This document shows, piece by piece, positions 24,196-37,570 of a stretch of DNA of 64,000 nucleotides. The stretch is from Dryomyza anilis (taxonomy: Eukaryota > Arthropoda > Insecta > Diptera > Dryomyzidae). The position numbers and the translations under genes were made by a program. The DNA is taken from positions 68,134,867 through 68,198,866 of the forward strand of contig OX638133.1 in NCBI GenBank assembly GCA_951804985.1, in the 5' to 3' direction. Position 1 is the first letter of the stretch; the number at the start of each line of letters is the position of its first letter. The notes beneath the pieces are model-generated. The model ran no database searches, had not been told where the DNA came from, and was given only the letters and a program-made list of their open reading frames with translations.

Positions 24196-24896
24196 TAATA
24201 GAAAATAATTTATATTCTGTTTTTTTACTCATATTTTTTACATTTATATAAAAAAAAAAACATGAAATAATAATAAAGGGATTCATTTCAATTGCGTAAA
24301 TTTCGATTCACGTAAATACAAAATTTGCGCGTAAATTGACATGGAAACCTCCTTCACCGAAACTTTTTGATTAATATTTTTATTCACTTGTAATCCCAAT
24401 TAAAACGGTTGCATAAAAAAATAACAAGCAATTTTTTGTTTCTATTTCAATATTGAAGTTATCACTTTAACTAACCGATTTCCATCGATTAACTTTAACT
24501 CATAGTTAAAAGTTTTATGAAACTGGGCCTAAGTCTCTTAAAATCTACGAAGAACACATTTTAATAAATCATTTTTATTAATAATTGAATTTTGATAAAT
24601 AACGAAAAGATACACTAAGAAAACAAAAATGTTTATCAGACACAAGAATTCACTTACAAATTACTAGATGGTCTTTGAGATAAACATCTGGCAGATTCAC
24701 TGCAACTACTAAAGGAATTGGTTTTCTTACTGCAAATAGTCACGTAATAATAATAAGAATAAATATTACGCTGTTTTTTTCTTCAAAAACACATTTTTTT
24801 CAAGAAAATGCTGATTTTTAAAAATAAATTTGGCAACACTAGCAATACCTAAGTTTTGCAAAAATATGTCCTAAATTATGTAGACAAATAAATATA
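24196..24896. other. AT-rich intergenic DNA
   Basis: Contains an isolated element end (TA then CACTAAGAAAACAAAAATG at about 24614). A matching opposite-facing end occurs only at about 38160. Confidence 0.35.
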
Positions 24897-25630
24897 TCTG
24901 CATTTATAGGAGTGAAAGGTTATATTCAGCTTGGTATTTGTCTGTCCGTCTGTTGCAATCATGATTACGGAAAAACATAAATATGTTTACATGTAAATAA
25001 AATGTTTTTCACATTCAAACATACATATGTTTGTAAGAACACCGAAAACAATTCATTTTAAACATAAATATGTTTGGACAAAAACAAAAATATGTTTGGC
25101 AAAATTCCTTTTTTTTTTGCATACATCTCCAAAGATATTTGTAATTCCTGCAAAATTATGTTTGGGGGAGACTTTTTTTGCTGCATGTACATTGTGAACT
25201 GTAAACCGACCACTTATGTTCAAATACCTCATATTAAAATTGCATCGACAAGTGAATTTTACTTTATACCGGCTTTATGGTCAAATATATAATGCCTTTA
25301 TGTTCATTTATACAATAATAATGTTTTCTCGCGAACCGACATGTGGTTTCCCACAAAATTTCAAAATTCGGTACATCAAATGAAAGGAAATTCTTCAGCG
25401 ATTGCAAATTCGTAGTTATTTCAAGGATTCGAAAACCCTGGTGACCTATGCACCACTTTAAATAGTAACCGCATACATTACCACATATTTGTAGGGTACA
25501 TATAGTCGGCTTAGACCAACAATAACAGTTATAATTCTTACTAACTTCATCACGCCAACTATAACAATTTCCCTACTTCCAAATTTCGCATGTGACCTAA
25601 CCTTACTTACATGGATTTTCTATATATTTC
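24897..25630 (+). repeat. Dispersed repeat family R, copy 3, with internal insertion
   Basis: The GAAAGGTTATATTCAGCTTGG start, the GTGAACTGTAAACCGACCAC..CATATTAAAATTGCATC middle and the CATGTGACCTAACC end align with 2047-2500. About 230 bp of the ATGTTTG-rich repeat (relative of 4923-5480) interrupts it near 24961-25190. Confidence 0.55.
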
Positions 25631-25985
25631 ACTAATTTGTCATCTCACAGTTTCTGTGCAAATGCTTAATACTTTTTATCCGAAATTTGTGGCAACATAA
25701 TTTCGTCGTTGTAGAAATAAAAAACAGTAACTATATTTTGTAAATTTTAATAATAAATTTACAAATATCTGATTTATTAGGTGAAGTTTTTTATGAAATA
25801 AGAAAATAATGTTTTAAAAATCAAATGATTTTAGTAAACTAATTAATAATATACGATGATTTGTCTTTTGCAGGTGGGTGACTCAATAAATAATATCGAA
25901 GATTAGCTTAGTGGACAAATTATGAACTTAGAAAATAGTAACGTTGTTGCACAGTGTATGACACATCTTACATAATTTGCGAAAC
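25631..25985. other. AT-rich intergenic DNA, nothing recognised
   Basis: No feature seen. Confidence 0.35.
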
Positions 25986-26530
25986 GTGATGATCACGCGA
26001 ACGGACTAACAGGTTCACATTGAATGATGTGACCTTGTCACCGAAAGAATTCACGTAGCTACTCCTCCTAGCTGACTGTGGAATGTTCACGGTTACTATG
26101 ACACTCCCAGATATTAGTGTCATATCCCGCGACCGGCATCAGTCAGGTAGTAAAAATCGACAAACAATTCAAATTTCCGACGTTTCCGCAAGTGGTATTT
26201 TGTTATCGACACCCACCAACCCCCACGTATTACTCGACTCAGTGCCAAGCTTCGAACTCAAACACCGTTAAATTGCAAATTTATTGAATTAATGCGCTGC
26301 ACCAAGCAACGACTGCTGCCTAAGCTTGTAATTATTGTCATGTCATTTCTGAGTCTGAACAATGCTGCCAGATATTCACACGATTTGTTTTTTATTATTT
26401 TTGTAGTTTTAGATGTGAGACAGCCGCTAATCATAGCAATTAGCATCGAGAACCGCCACCCATCCGTCCATCTATCCAACTGTAGAGCAACATGTGAGAC
26501 GTACAAGCCACGGCGTTGACCTGAAACTGG
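25986..26530. other. GC-richer unique island
   Basis: About 540 bp with clearly higher GC and no repeat match elsewhere in the window. ORFs of 62-82 aa overlap on both strands without family resemblance, so coding is not supported. It may be a promoter, enhancer or non-coding exon. Confidence 0.3.
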
Positions 26531-28079
26531 TTGACTTCGAAAAATCTAATCATTTGAGAGCGTGTGTTGCGTCAAATGATTCATTCTTTTTGCAATTTTG
26601 CTATTATTTTAATTCGGTTTAATTAGAGTTTTTGTTACAAATTAATATAATTATTAAAATCAACGCTCGATTAACTTTTCGAGTATTACCCCCAAGTATT
26701 CGATCGTCGGTGTAGTGGTAAATATAACCAAATACATTGTTTTAAAAATGTGTTTTCTTTTATAAAGAAACAGTTGTTAAAAAATTTTTAAAAGTTGAAA
26801 ATCCATTCCATAAATTAATTTGTTCACAGTAATTGATTCATTGATCTTAAATTGTCAGATATTTCGATTCCTGAAACCGAATTAATTGTATTTGCTAAAT
26901 ATAGTTGTCGAGTTTGTATTTTTAAAGTACGTTAAAAATAAAATAAACGTGTTTCCCAGCTTTTCAATTCGTTAAACGGTTTTATTTGCATTTAAAATAC
27001 TAAATTGTTGAATGAATATTTGAGAAAAGTTGATATACTTCATAACTGACGCAAGCATACTCAAAATATACTAAAATTGAAATTGTGCTCTTTTTTTAAT
27101 CGAAACAAAAACATTTTGGTAAAAAAATTTGGTTTTTCGATATTAAATCGATATCAATAACAAAATAAAAAACATGATATAATTCTATTTCGAAATTCTT
27201 TATCAAATACCCTATCATTTTCAGAACATTATAGCTTACACTGCGCGTCAATATTCATATTGTGGTACAAAAAAAGTGCAGCAATTCTTGGATATATTTG
27301 TGGTTTTGTCAATTTGACTCTAGATTTTGAGATATAGCCCGTTTTTGAATTTCTCATTAATTTTTTAAAATTTTTGGAATTAAATTATGTTTTAGATGTA
27401 AGGCTACAATACAAAAATTTGTTACCGAGATATAAGCAAAAGAAATTCAACATATTTAAAAAAAATTATTGTTGTGTATTCGTTATAGCGCCACGTTTCC
27501 TCTTGATAAACCCATTTAATAAAATAAATTATGACTATTAGTTCAAAACTTATAATTAAAATATTGAATTAAAGCAACATTTTTTTAAAGTTTAAATTAA
27601 AATTACTGATATTTAAAATTTTGATATGATGGCGCTATATAACAATGCATAGCAATCATTTTTCACTAACTATTTCATTCTATTCTTAAATTCTTAAACA
27701 AGAGCAATATAATGAAAAATTGATAAATGGGCTGTATCTCAAAAAGTAAAGCCTATTTCACAAAACTGATTCGGAATCTGCGATACAAATGTATTTAATA
27801 ACTGGTGAACTATTACTGCAACAACAAACGATATTGTTTGAGTCCAAACGATGTCTAAATTACGAATTATATTTGATAGCTGTGAAACTAGGAAACTATT
27901 TTGCTCCATTTATTCTGAGAAATAGCATTAGAAGGGCGATTGTATTTTGCAAAATGAATCATAATTACTACTTATGATTATGTTACACATTATTTGATTC
28001 ACGTTTTAGTTATTTAAAAAACAAATATTTATATAGCTAAATTATGTGTCTCCAACGCATAACAGCATAAGTCAGTGTC
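26531..28079. other. AT-rich intergenic DNA with old repeat relics
   Basis: 27410-27760 shares words (CCGAGATATAAGCAAAAGAAAT, read in two parts) with the reverse strand of about 57640-57665 and 49441-49475, suggesting an old dispersed repeat. No coding pattern. Confidence 0.35.
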
Positions 28080-28081
28080 TA

Positions 28082-29290
28082 CACTGAGGGAAAATGGTAA
28101 TAAAATGAAATAAAAAAGTTATAATTTTAACTACTTTTCGAAATGTTTGAATTTTTTATTTACACTTGTAGTAAGTACTTTTTATTTTATTATAAATTTT
28201 TAATTTACTCTCTACTTAATAAATTTGTCAATTCGTATTTGAAAACTAGGTCTACTACATTTTGTTATCATTTAAATGCATTTGTTTTTATTTGACTTAA
28301 ATTAACTACACCATGTTTTCGAAATGCATTCTCCTCACATTGCAGAAACTGTATTTTGTTTAATTTTTTGCTTTTATTTGAAATTCGTGTGGACGAACGT
28401 ATTACGAAAAGTTATTCGTTGTGTACACAGAAAAAAATACATCAATATGATGAATTTATTCATAAAAGTTATGCATTTTTTCACCAAATACCAGATTCAT
28501 CATTTTGATGCCACCGTTCATTAAATGACATATTGATTAATACATTTCATTATATATATGAAATTATTCGGACTATCGAACATCATAGTAAAGAACGAAA
28601 TATTCAATACAATGAATTTGAATCGTCATATCGATGAATTTGTTCATTTTATTTATGAATATAATATTTTTTTTAGCAATTTTTCATAAAATATTTTTAG
28701 AAAATAATTCGACAAGAAAAGTGTTGTAAAAATTTTATTAAAATAATAACATTAAAAAAAAATCAAAAAAAAAGTTTTCAAAAAAAAAAAATGTTCAAAC
28801 AAATATTTTTTTTTTAAATATATTTTTTATGTATATAACTTTTTATTAATAAAAAGTTGTAATTATAAATATATTATAAAACATTTCACTAATTTATGAA
28901 TGTCGAGCAAGCATTATATAAGAAATAACATACAACAGTGGTATCAGTATTGGCGCAAAAATGGTAGTTGGCGCAAAAATTCATAATATTTATGAATAAA
29001 TTCATCATATTGATAATTTTTTTTTCTGTGTACACGACGAATGACTTTTCGTAATACGTTCGTCGTGTGTCCACACGAATTTCAAACTAAAGCAAAAAAA
29101 AAAATAAAACAAAAATACCGTTTCTGCAATATGTGGAGAACGAATTTCTAATACAAGGTGTAGTCAATTTAAGTCAAATAAAAACATATGCATTTAGAAG
29201 CTAACAAAATGTACTAGACCTAGTTTTCAAATACCTATAGACCTAGAGTAAATTAAAAATTGATTATCAACGTAATAAAATAAAATAAAA
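28082..29290. repeat. Large palindrome with ~230-bp arms, interrupted at its centre
   Basis: The left arm (about 28195-28423) and right arm (about 29033-29265) are inverted copies: AAACTAGGTCTA / TAGACCTAGTTTTC, ATTCGTGTGGAC / GTCCACACGAAT and CGTATTACGAAAAGT / ACTTTTCGTAATACG. The left outer end is TA plus CACTGAGGGAAAATG, like the element at 23526, but no matching right outer end was found. Confidence 0.75.
28426..29030. mobile_element. TA-flanked MITE, 605 bp (CACAGAAAAAAA ends)
   Basis: The left end CACAGAAAAAAATACATC and the right end (CACAGAAAAAAAAATTATC on the other strand) continue into an inverted ATCAATATGATGAATTTATT block. TA on both sides (28424-28425, 29031-29032). It lies at the centre of the palindrome 28082-29290. 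Non-coding. Confidence 0.85.
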
Positions 29291-29450
29291 AAAAAGAACT
29301 GGCAAAAATAAACGAAAAATAAATATTTTGATTGAAATTTGGTTTCATGAACAGCATTCTTCAATATGAAGTAAAATTTGTTGTATTTTATGTTCTTGTT
29401 CATTAATACGATGAAACGAATTTGTAAATTAGTAGAATCAAAATTTTTGC

Positions 29451-29782
29451 TGATTTATTTTGAGTGTTCCTGCCAAATTTCACGATGGTATTTTGACGGA
29501 GTCATATTTAATAATCATTTTTTTTATGTTTTTATATGTATGGCAATATTACATGTCCCCTAATTTTGGGAAAATAAAATATCTAAAAATTATTGAATGC
29601 ATTTGTAACGCTGATTTCGAAAATGGCGTCAGTTTCATCAAATTTGATATAATTTTCTGTATAGACCATTTTATTCGAAAACTTTCAAAAAATGGGATAT
29701 ATCTGAGAAGTTTGGATTTTTTTAAAATATGAGTCCGTCAAAATACCATCTTGAAATTTGGCACGAATATTCATAATAAATC
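29451..29782. repeat. Inverted repeat with ~60-bp arms, 332-bp span
   Basis: 29451-29513 and 29722-29782 are reverse complements with few differences (shared GATGGTATTTTGACGGA, CCAAATTTCA). The segment between them is non-coding. Probably a MITE; a target duplication was not identified. Confidence 0.7.
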
Positions 29783-30067
29783 AACAAACATTCACGAATT
29801 TTTTCAGAATTTTCAAAAGGGTCGTTTTTAAGGACAAACAATTTGAAGTGCAAACATTAAATGAGATATTATTTTAATATTGCAAAAGCATATTTAAGCT
29901 TTAAAATTATACCTCGACGGGGTTATAGCATATTTCGATCAATAGATATTTTATTATGAACAACCTACAAATGTGATTTTTTGTCAATTTTTTTGTAACT
30001 TGGGATCACTGTACCTCAGGATATAGTTTTCCGAAAAAATTAAAAAATAATTGACTAAAACATTTCA
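29783..30067. other. AT-rich intergenic DNA, nothing recognised
   Basis: No feature seen. Confidence 0.35.
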
Positions 30068-30079
30068 ATTGACCCTTAC

Positions 30080-30081
<2 letters not shown>

Positions 30082-30118
<37 letters not shown>

Positions 30119-30417
30119 GTTGTCGCTACAGTCCTGTATAGAACTTCGGCCGAGCTCTCTCACCATTTTGAGCTGTGCGTGTTATATTTGTACTCAAAGT
30201 GGTGGGACCTACAGTTAAATGCCTAATCCGAACGGCGGGTGAGAGGTTTTCATAGGCAATGGTTTTACTCTCGTAGCTTTACCATTTACTGCCGAGAGGT
30301 TGCGCGGTATAAAAAAATGTTTCTATGAAAAGATGTTGTTAGCCCCAGTCCAGGCTTGAACCGGGGACCTTTCGGCTCGCATTCCAACGCACTAACCACT
30401 GAGCTACCGCGGGTACT
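30082..30417 (-). mobile_element. tRNA-derived SINE, copy 2, with ~14-bp target duplication
   Basis: Reverse-strand copy with a long (ATT)n tail (30082-30118), body and tRNA-like head ending at about 30417. ATTGACCCTTACAT at 30068-30081 and ATTGACCCTTGCAT at 30418-30431 flank it directly. This is a 14-bp duplication with one mismatch, as expected for LINE-driven insertion. Confidence 0.92.
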
Positions 30418-30431
30418 ATTGACCCTTGCAT

Positions 30432-31959
30432 ACCAAAATTAAAACCAAATCAAAGAGGTTTAAATCTCAAAGTTGACTTGATTTGATCGATATAGTGTGG
30501 GAATGACTCAGTTAAAACATTTTATTATTTAAAGGAGACTGATTTAATAGATCATTACTTTTTGTTTCTTGTTAAATTTTGTTAATTTTTGTTAAAAGTT
30601 ATGAACAGGTAATTGAATTTACTTTTAACAATAATAAGAATTTGTAAATTATCTTACAAGATGTTTTTTAACGATTTTTCAAAAATTAAAAATGTATAGG
30701 TACAAATTTGAATTGTTTTGTCGTATAATGACCTATAACTCAGGTCTTTATAATCCGATTTTAATAAATTAAATTGTTTTCCTAAGCTAAATGTGTTGAT
30801 TTTTCAAAAAGTTATACAGTTTTGAAAAAACATACGTAGATGCTGAGTTTTAATTACATCAGTAACTCAAGTTAGGAAAATGCGAATTTCCACAAAGAAC
30901 TCATAGTGATATAGACATTTTGTAAATAATTAATTTTCGATACCTATCCAAAAATAAAGTTCGGAGTTCTTGTATATTTTTGGTGTCGCACCGTGTATTC
31001 ATTCATATAATTTTGCGACTCAATAAAAAATTGTTTTTATTATAAAAATATATAAACAAAATATATTTTGTAAAAAATTTTTACAACAAAGAAAAATAAT
31101 TACTGTTTGGAGTAAAATTAAAAGCATATGCAGTAATTTTACTACCAAAATGTTTGATAGCACATTTAAATAAAAAATAAAGAAACGAAGCGATTTTGAT
31201 AATTTTGAATTTATTGTATTTATATAAATTAAAAAAAAAAGAGTTGAAATGAATACAAACATGTTGAATGTTTGGCGGTAAAATTAAGATAAAATGTAGG
31301 TTTTTAATATAAATGTATTCAAATTTTTGTATAGAAATGCAGTCAAATTATGCAGTTATTTCGCATACAAAAACAACTAATCAATTAAGTAAAAATAAAT
31401 ACATTTGCTTTTGGACGTGATTCAAATACATATTTATTTTAAATACATTTGTATTTAATTTAAATACAGTAATTTTCGGTGCATCTGTTAAGTTGGAAAA
31501 AAACGAGATGTGTCCTATAGGTTTTGTGCTAATTGCTTCTAAACAAAAGAAGATATTGACACAACCGGGAAGAAGTTAGAACGACATAACACGAGTTATG
31601 CTATTATGCCCTAAGAACACATAATGTATTCATTTACTTAATAACATTTTACTTAGATGTCTGATCGTTAATCGTTATTTTCGTTAATCGTACTTATTAT
31701 ACGTACAAAATTATATTATTTTTTAAACTTATGACATTGATTGTCTGTGGGTTTCACAAAACATTCTTCATTGCTGAGACGAATACTCAATAGGTAGGTA
31801 TATAATTTATGAAAATGGTTTCAAAAATTTTCCACTCCATTAAAACAAGTCACATGCTTTTTTACAACAACAACAATAACGACAAAAATCATGTGCAAAT
31901 CAAATCAATGCTCCTTGCAATGCACATTCTTTGGTCCACAATTTTGCTCTCCGCACAAA
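30432..31959. other. AT-rich intergenic DNA, nothing recognised
   Basis: No gene, RNA or bounded element seen. Hydrophobic short ORFs reflect T-rich sequence. Confidence 0.4.
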
Positions 31960-32460
31960 CTCATTCCAAACAACTTAATCAGACAGACGTTCATCCATCG
32001 ATCGATCGTTCGTTCGATCGATCGTCGATCATAAACGTGAGTGACAATTTACGGCATTTACCCGAGATACACGAATATCTACTGGATTGAACTGAACTGT
32101 CTGACACTATCGGCCAACATACAGACAGACAAACAGACAGACAAATGTGTCGGCCGATCTCGTCATCCGTCAACCGCCACCATCATCGTCGTCGTCATCA
32201 TTGGCCAGAAGTTGTATTGTTGACAGTACCAAAAACAAGCACCTTGCAGCTCAATCATTCCGTACTAACAACAAACAACTGGCTGGCTCACTGGCTGTAA
32301 CATTTGGGTCTGTGCGCAAGCGAACATTATTGTTACTCATAATTTTAGCAAATAGCTGTGCCTTAATATCAGTCACTAAACGATCGTGCAACTGGTAACA
32401 ACTGGTTGCGTCCGCAGTTACGACGGGGCGTGCAAAAACAGTTCGCGTATAGCTCATTTG
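31960..32460. other. GC-richer island with CGATCGATC and CAGACAGA runs
   Basis: Contains a palindromic GATCGATCG cluster (about 31999-32031), an ACAGACAGACAAACAGACAG tract (about 32120) and a CATCATCGTCGTCGTCATCA tract (about 32180). Overlapping ORFs of 60-93 aa on both strands are low-complexity and unlikely to be genes. A promoter or 5' exon is possible. Confidence 0.3.
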
Positions 32461-33689
32461 AAATATAAATTAGAAACGAAAAAAAGAGTTTACAAAAAAA
32501 AAGTGTTTTGTTCAAATAATACATTCGAAACATTAATTGTATCGAAACATTAATTGGATCCGAATCACAAGCATTATTCTAATATAAAGTGAGTCTTTAA
32601 AGTGTGCAGTTTCTCAAACATAATGAGCCGCAGTTTGTGCAATGTTCATAATAACTGCCAAAAAAGGATACGTATTACTATTTTATTGTGTTCAAGTACG
32701 ACTTAACTGGAGCATCATCGGAGACACCCATAGACTTGAATTCACCGAAATTGCCAAGTTGCTTTGTTATTAAAGTCCATAAAACCTACTATGTGATATG
32801 TATGTTTTACGCATAGATATGGGGTCTGTTGACGGATCTGCAATTTATTCCGTTGCATCTGCAGGCATTTTTGAAAATCGTTTTAAATAAATACCCTTCA
32901 TTATATATGAAATAATTAAAAATATGTATGAAAATATTCATATAATCAGATTCATACAAAGAATTCATGTTCACTCTAAATAAATATGAACTATACATAA
33001 TTTTGGTGAATTTGGTAATCGGCTAATTTATAATTTATATATTTTTGATTAAATTCATAATTAATTCAACCACCCAGTAATCATCTTAAAAGAAAGAGTG
33101 CTTTCAGTCACTACATTAAATCACTTAATTCATCAACTTCATTTAAATCTCAATGTGGAAAACAATTTTAAAAACAATAAAATGTTTCTAGAAATAACAA
33201 TTATCACAAAGTACAAGTAGAATAAATTACTTTATTTTAAAAAAATACGTGCAATTTTCGAAACACATCAATATTCGGATCATGTTCTCTTTTAATCACC
33301 AGAATTTGTTCAGCTAAAGCAGTGGAATATTTTAGTTTAAAGTTTTATGTGGTATTGTTCGACATGTAATTAGAACTATTTGGCAGTGACTTAATGGTCC
33401 CCATTGTTATCGGCAAATATAATTGTCTGGAGTTAAATGGTTTGAGTCAGTGAAATTAAAAACTTGAACTTTTACAAATTGTAATATGCGCCTCTAAAAT
33501 TTTGAATGTTTCAGCAAATACCTAACAATTGTTAAATGGAGATAACTATATTTCTATAAGTTTCAATTTCGTTTGTAAAAATGAATCATTTATATACGGA
33601 TATTTGTTACGGATACAGTTTTCAAATGTAGTTATATAATATACACATAAAAAAATTGTCAAGAGATAAAAAGAATTTGCGTTATTATA
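32461..33689. other. AT-rich intergenic DNA, nothing recognised
   Basis: No feature seen. Confidence 0.35.
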
Positions 33690-33910
33690 CACCCAATGCG
33701 CTATAAAATATTAATACAAAATCATTTGTATTGTAAAATTTAAAGATTTTAATATAAAAAGGTGTATTTTTGTTTTTGGATAAAGATTCAGTGATTCCTC
33801 GCACATCATTACTCAAAAAAATACTTTGATGAGGAGTTCAGATTCAATTTTATAAAATTGTTTTTAAACTATTTATAATTATATATTATATTATGGTATT
33901 TTTCTGAGTG
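33690..33910. mobile_element. TA-flanked MITE, 221 bp (diverged CACCCAGAAA family)
   Basis: The left end is CACCCAATG after TA (33688-33689). The right end is TTTTTCTGAGTG before TA (33911-33912). The terminal match is short, so confidence is moderate. Confidence 0.5.
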
Positions 33911-34005
33911 TAAGCAAAAAATATTGATTTAAATAAATTTGGTAATTCAAATTAATTACGTACATAATAATTTTTGTATGGAATATTAATTGCGTTTCTT
34001 TCTTA

Positions 34006-34145
34006 CACCCATTAAATACATGGTAAATTAATAGTTTTTCAGTAGAAAAATAATAAGTTATACTATTAAAATTGGTCAATATGATGTATACCATTAATAC
34101 AATAATTTTCAAATAATTAATAAAATAGTTTGTTTGCATCATTAA
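34006..34145 (-). mobile_element. Partial MITE of the 37280-37568 type
   Basis: After TA (34004-34005), CACCCATTAAATACATGGTA runs into sequence that is the reverse complement of 37480-37568 (ATTAATAG, TTGGTCAATA, ACCATTAAT). The other end is not recognisable. Confidence 0.5.
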
Positions 34146-34264
34146 TTTTATATTATATTAATTGAGGCGTAGTTTATATTTTCTTATTCATTAATTAAAA
34201 TGAATAGAATAGTAGTTGCTTTAAAGCATAATATACATATTTAATTAAATTCTAAAAATTGAAA

Positions 34265-34650
34265 CACACACTCAAAATAATTTTACATATTACGAAATAT
34301 TTTTTCGAAATTTTTAATTTCGTAAAATACACGAATAATTCGTAGAATACATGAACATTTTAATTCCTATTTTTTTCCCAAATTATTTTTTACGAACGAT
34401 TCGTATATATTACTAATCAATATTCATAAAATTAAAACCACAACAAAATTACGAATATTTCGTTTAAATAACGAAACTTTCATTATATTATTTACTATTA
34501 CAATTTTTTTACGAAATTTTGCGAATGAACTTTACATTTTACGAAGAAATTGCGAAACTTTCGTAAATTTTAAGGCTATATGTAAAATTTAACGGAATAT
34601 TTGTGTTTTTTACGAATCATTTGTAAAAACAGAAATCAATTTCGTCAAAT
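34265..34650. repeat. TTACGAA/TTCGTAA-rich block
   Basis: About 380 bp in which ACGAA and TTCGT words recur many times in both orientations (for example TTTCGTAAAATAC, ATTACGAAATATT, CTTTCGTAAATTT). It can form multiple small hairpins. A decayed MITE is likely. Confidence 0.5.
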
Positions 34651-36304
34651 AGCAATTTGGAGCTGCATTTTATTATAATTAGTATCACGGTCAACAATTT
34701 TTGCTAAAACTGCCACGACAAAATTATTTGCTACATTGGCGTACAAATATTCATATTAGCGAACGCAATTGCTTATATAACAAAGAATAGCAAATGTTTT
34801 CATTAAATTAGAGAATTTCATTGTTGGATTGATTAATGAATGCAACTAATTTCGGTTGCTATATTTAGGTTGATTATTTTTTTTTATGTAGAATCTGAGT
34901 GTACAAAAATATTTAAATTCAGATTAAGAGCCATATTCTGGCACGAGTCACAAATTAAAATCATTCACAATAGTGCGCTTTCTCACAATTGTCACAATTT
35001 CGTATTCTGTCAATTTTATTCTCTATGTATATTGACGTAAAAGTCTGAATCAATTGTCATTTGTATCAATTGTTATGGATAACAATTGTCACTGCTCGCT
35101 TGAATAGGGCTGTAAATAAATTTTATTTAATTTTATTATAGCATCTTCTTTCATAGTTTTTCTATTTGTTCAGTTTTCAATCACTACTTTTTACCAAATA
35201 ACCATTTTGTTGAAGGCGAACCTCGCAAACACTGTTTTTGGATATCACAGATAGTTGGATACATATTTCTGTGTACTTTGATATCACATTAAATTTAGCC
35301 GTGTTCGCTAATTGGTGTTATCTCACTATATGAACGTCTGAGAACCACAATGATGTCAATTTGTTTTATTTTATATTTTAGAGAAAAACATAATGAAAAG
35401 TTGTTTACAAACAATCGCATATCTTGTATCATTCTTTAAACCATGTTAATAAAGGTTTATGTCGAACAATAAATGAGTTATTACTCTGTCAGTTTATCTA
35501 ATCTAATGTTTGAGAATTTTTATAATTGGCAAACATAGAAAATGCACTTCTGAAATTATAGTCATGTTTTAATAAACATCTACAATGTAGATTCGACAAG
35601 TAGTCTTGATAACAAACAAACAAAAAAACTAATTTCATTTTACGATTTTTCTGCAATATAGATATACAATTTTCTATCACAAAAAAAAATGTGACATATT
35701 TTTTTGTGAATTAATTTTTGGAACTTATTTATCAGGCATTTTTGATAAAACGTTTATTGATTAATAGTTTCACTTAATGTTTTTATCTCATACCAATTTA
35801 AAACGGTTTAAAATCGTCAACGTTATACAGTAATTATAATTAAACTGATTTAGAATGAGAAAAACAGAAGAATTTTTTTATTCTAATTAAAAGACTTGAA
35901 AAATAGTTTAAATTTAAATATTTGTTTGAAATATAGGTAAATAGTTTTTGAGGATTTTTGTAATATATATATGTTGTTAGATACCATAAACTGTACTGTT
36001 AATACTATACTGTTAATACTATAATTATTCACTTTATTAAAATATAATTTTAAGTACCACCCCCAATTATTTAAGAATTTGGAACGCTTATAAATCAAAA
36101 CCCATGTCATTTTGGTCCAGAAACCTCTTTCACTATGTAAATTAAATTTTAATTCCGAGTGTGATAGCGGCTGCCCAGTTGGTTCAGAATAATCATTTAA
36201 TTTTAGAAAAATTTGGATATAACTAATTGAAAGTGTAATTGAGGGTTTGGCGCAAAAAAGGGTTCAGTCCATTTTTTCACATAGCTGGAAAATCAATAAA
36301 TATG
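34651..36304. other. AT-rich intergenic DNA, nothing recognised
   Basis: No feature seen. Confidence 0.4.
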
Positions 36305-36523
36305 CAACCCAGAAAAAAATTCCCTCAAATCCCATTGAAATTGGTCAATAGGAGAATTATTGATTTAATATTATACAAAAAGTAAATCTTTTCATATAAA
36401 CTCAATGGCAATGCATGTATTTTCAAGCATTTAATGGTATTTTCCGATTAAAATAATAATTTTTCCTATTGACTATTTTTAATAGTAAAAAACTATTATT
36501 TATATGGTATTTTATTCTGGATG
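36305..36523. mobile_element. TA-type MITE, 219 bp, opposite orientation to 20984-21203
   Basis: CAACCCAGAAAAAAA at the left and TTATTCTGGATG at the right, followed by TA. The interior is the reverse complement of the 20984-21203 element. Both termini carry one or two substitutions, so this copy is older. Confidence 0.75.
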
Positions 36524-36691
36524 TATAAACTACGTATGTATTGTAGGGTTTGCAAAGAAAAAACTTAAGTCTTCCTTGGCTTAAAAATGTAATTTAAACT
36601 TCTGGACATGACCCTTTTTGCCCCAACAAATTGTAACAAAATTTTGCTTCATACAAAAATAGCATTTCATTGCATTAAAATTAAATGTATA

Positions 36692-37568
36692 CACTCAGAA
36701 GAAAATGTACCATTAAGTACTTAATGGTACGACCATTGATCTTATGGTTCATGTATTAGTAGTTTTTTCTTTTTAAATCAAAAGTTTTCTTATTAATTTA
36801 ACAGTATTAGAAAAATTCAACACCATAAATTTAAATATTTCAATATTATTATTTTTAATAGAATAAATACTATTATTTTAATGGTTTCCTCCTATAATAG
36901 TAAAGGTGGCAAAAAAATACATAAAAACGAATAAAAACATGTTCGTTTTGTGCGTCATTCTGCGTGTTTGCTCAAATTGGTCACATGCATTTTTTGTGAT
37001 AATCGACATTATGACGCGTTTATCATTGGTAAGAACTCAATGTATTTAATGTAATTTCATTATATTTAAACTTTTTGTTTCGTTTATTACAGAAAATAAA
37101 TAATACATCGAATTTTTATAATGGCAACGGACTCAAAAATATATGCAGACTCAAGTATTACAATCAATTATTGGAAACTGAAGCGAACATTAAATGTGTT
37201 ATAATCTTTTGCAACGAGAAGTGTCTTTTCATGTGTGTGATTTATATAAGTGAATTTCCATTTTGACATATAAACAAAATAAAATATACAATAAATTAAC
37301 TAAAATCCATTTTTGTTTTAATAAATTATTAGGAAAATTTAATTCGCCTATACCATAAAAGTAATAATACGTTTCATTTAATATTTATAGGTTTTGCTTA
37401 TTGTAATTAAAAGAATACATTATAATATGTATGGTACAACATCATTTTGTATTAAAAATTTGAATATTATTAAACTAATGGTACGCTTCCTATTGACCAA
37501 TTTTAATAGTATAAATTGTTGTTTTTCTATTGAAATACTATTAATTTACCATGATTTTTTTCTGGGTG
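36692..37568. mobile_element. TA-flanked MITE, 877 bp
   Basis: CACTCAGAAGAAAATG after TA (36690-36691), and TTTTTTTCTGGGTG before TA (37569-37570). The right third matches 1-286. The ORFs of 63 and 85 aa inside it have no domain. Confidence 0.6.
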
Positions 37569-37570
37569 TA

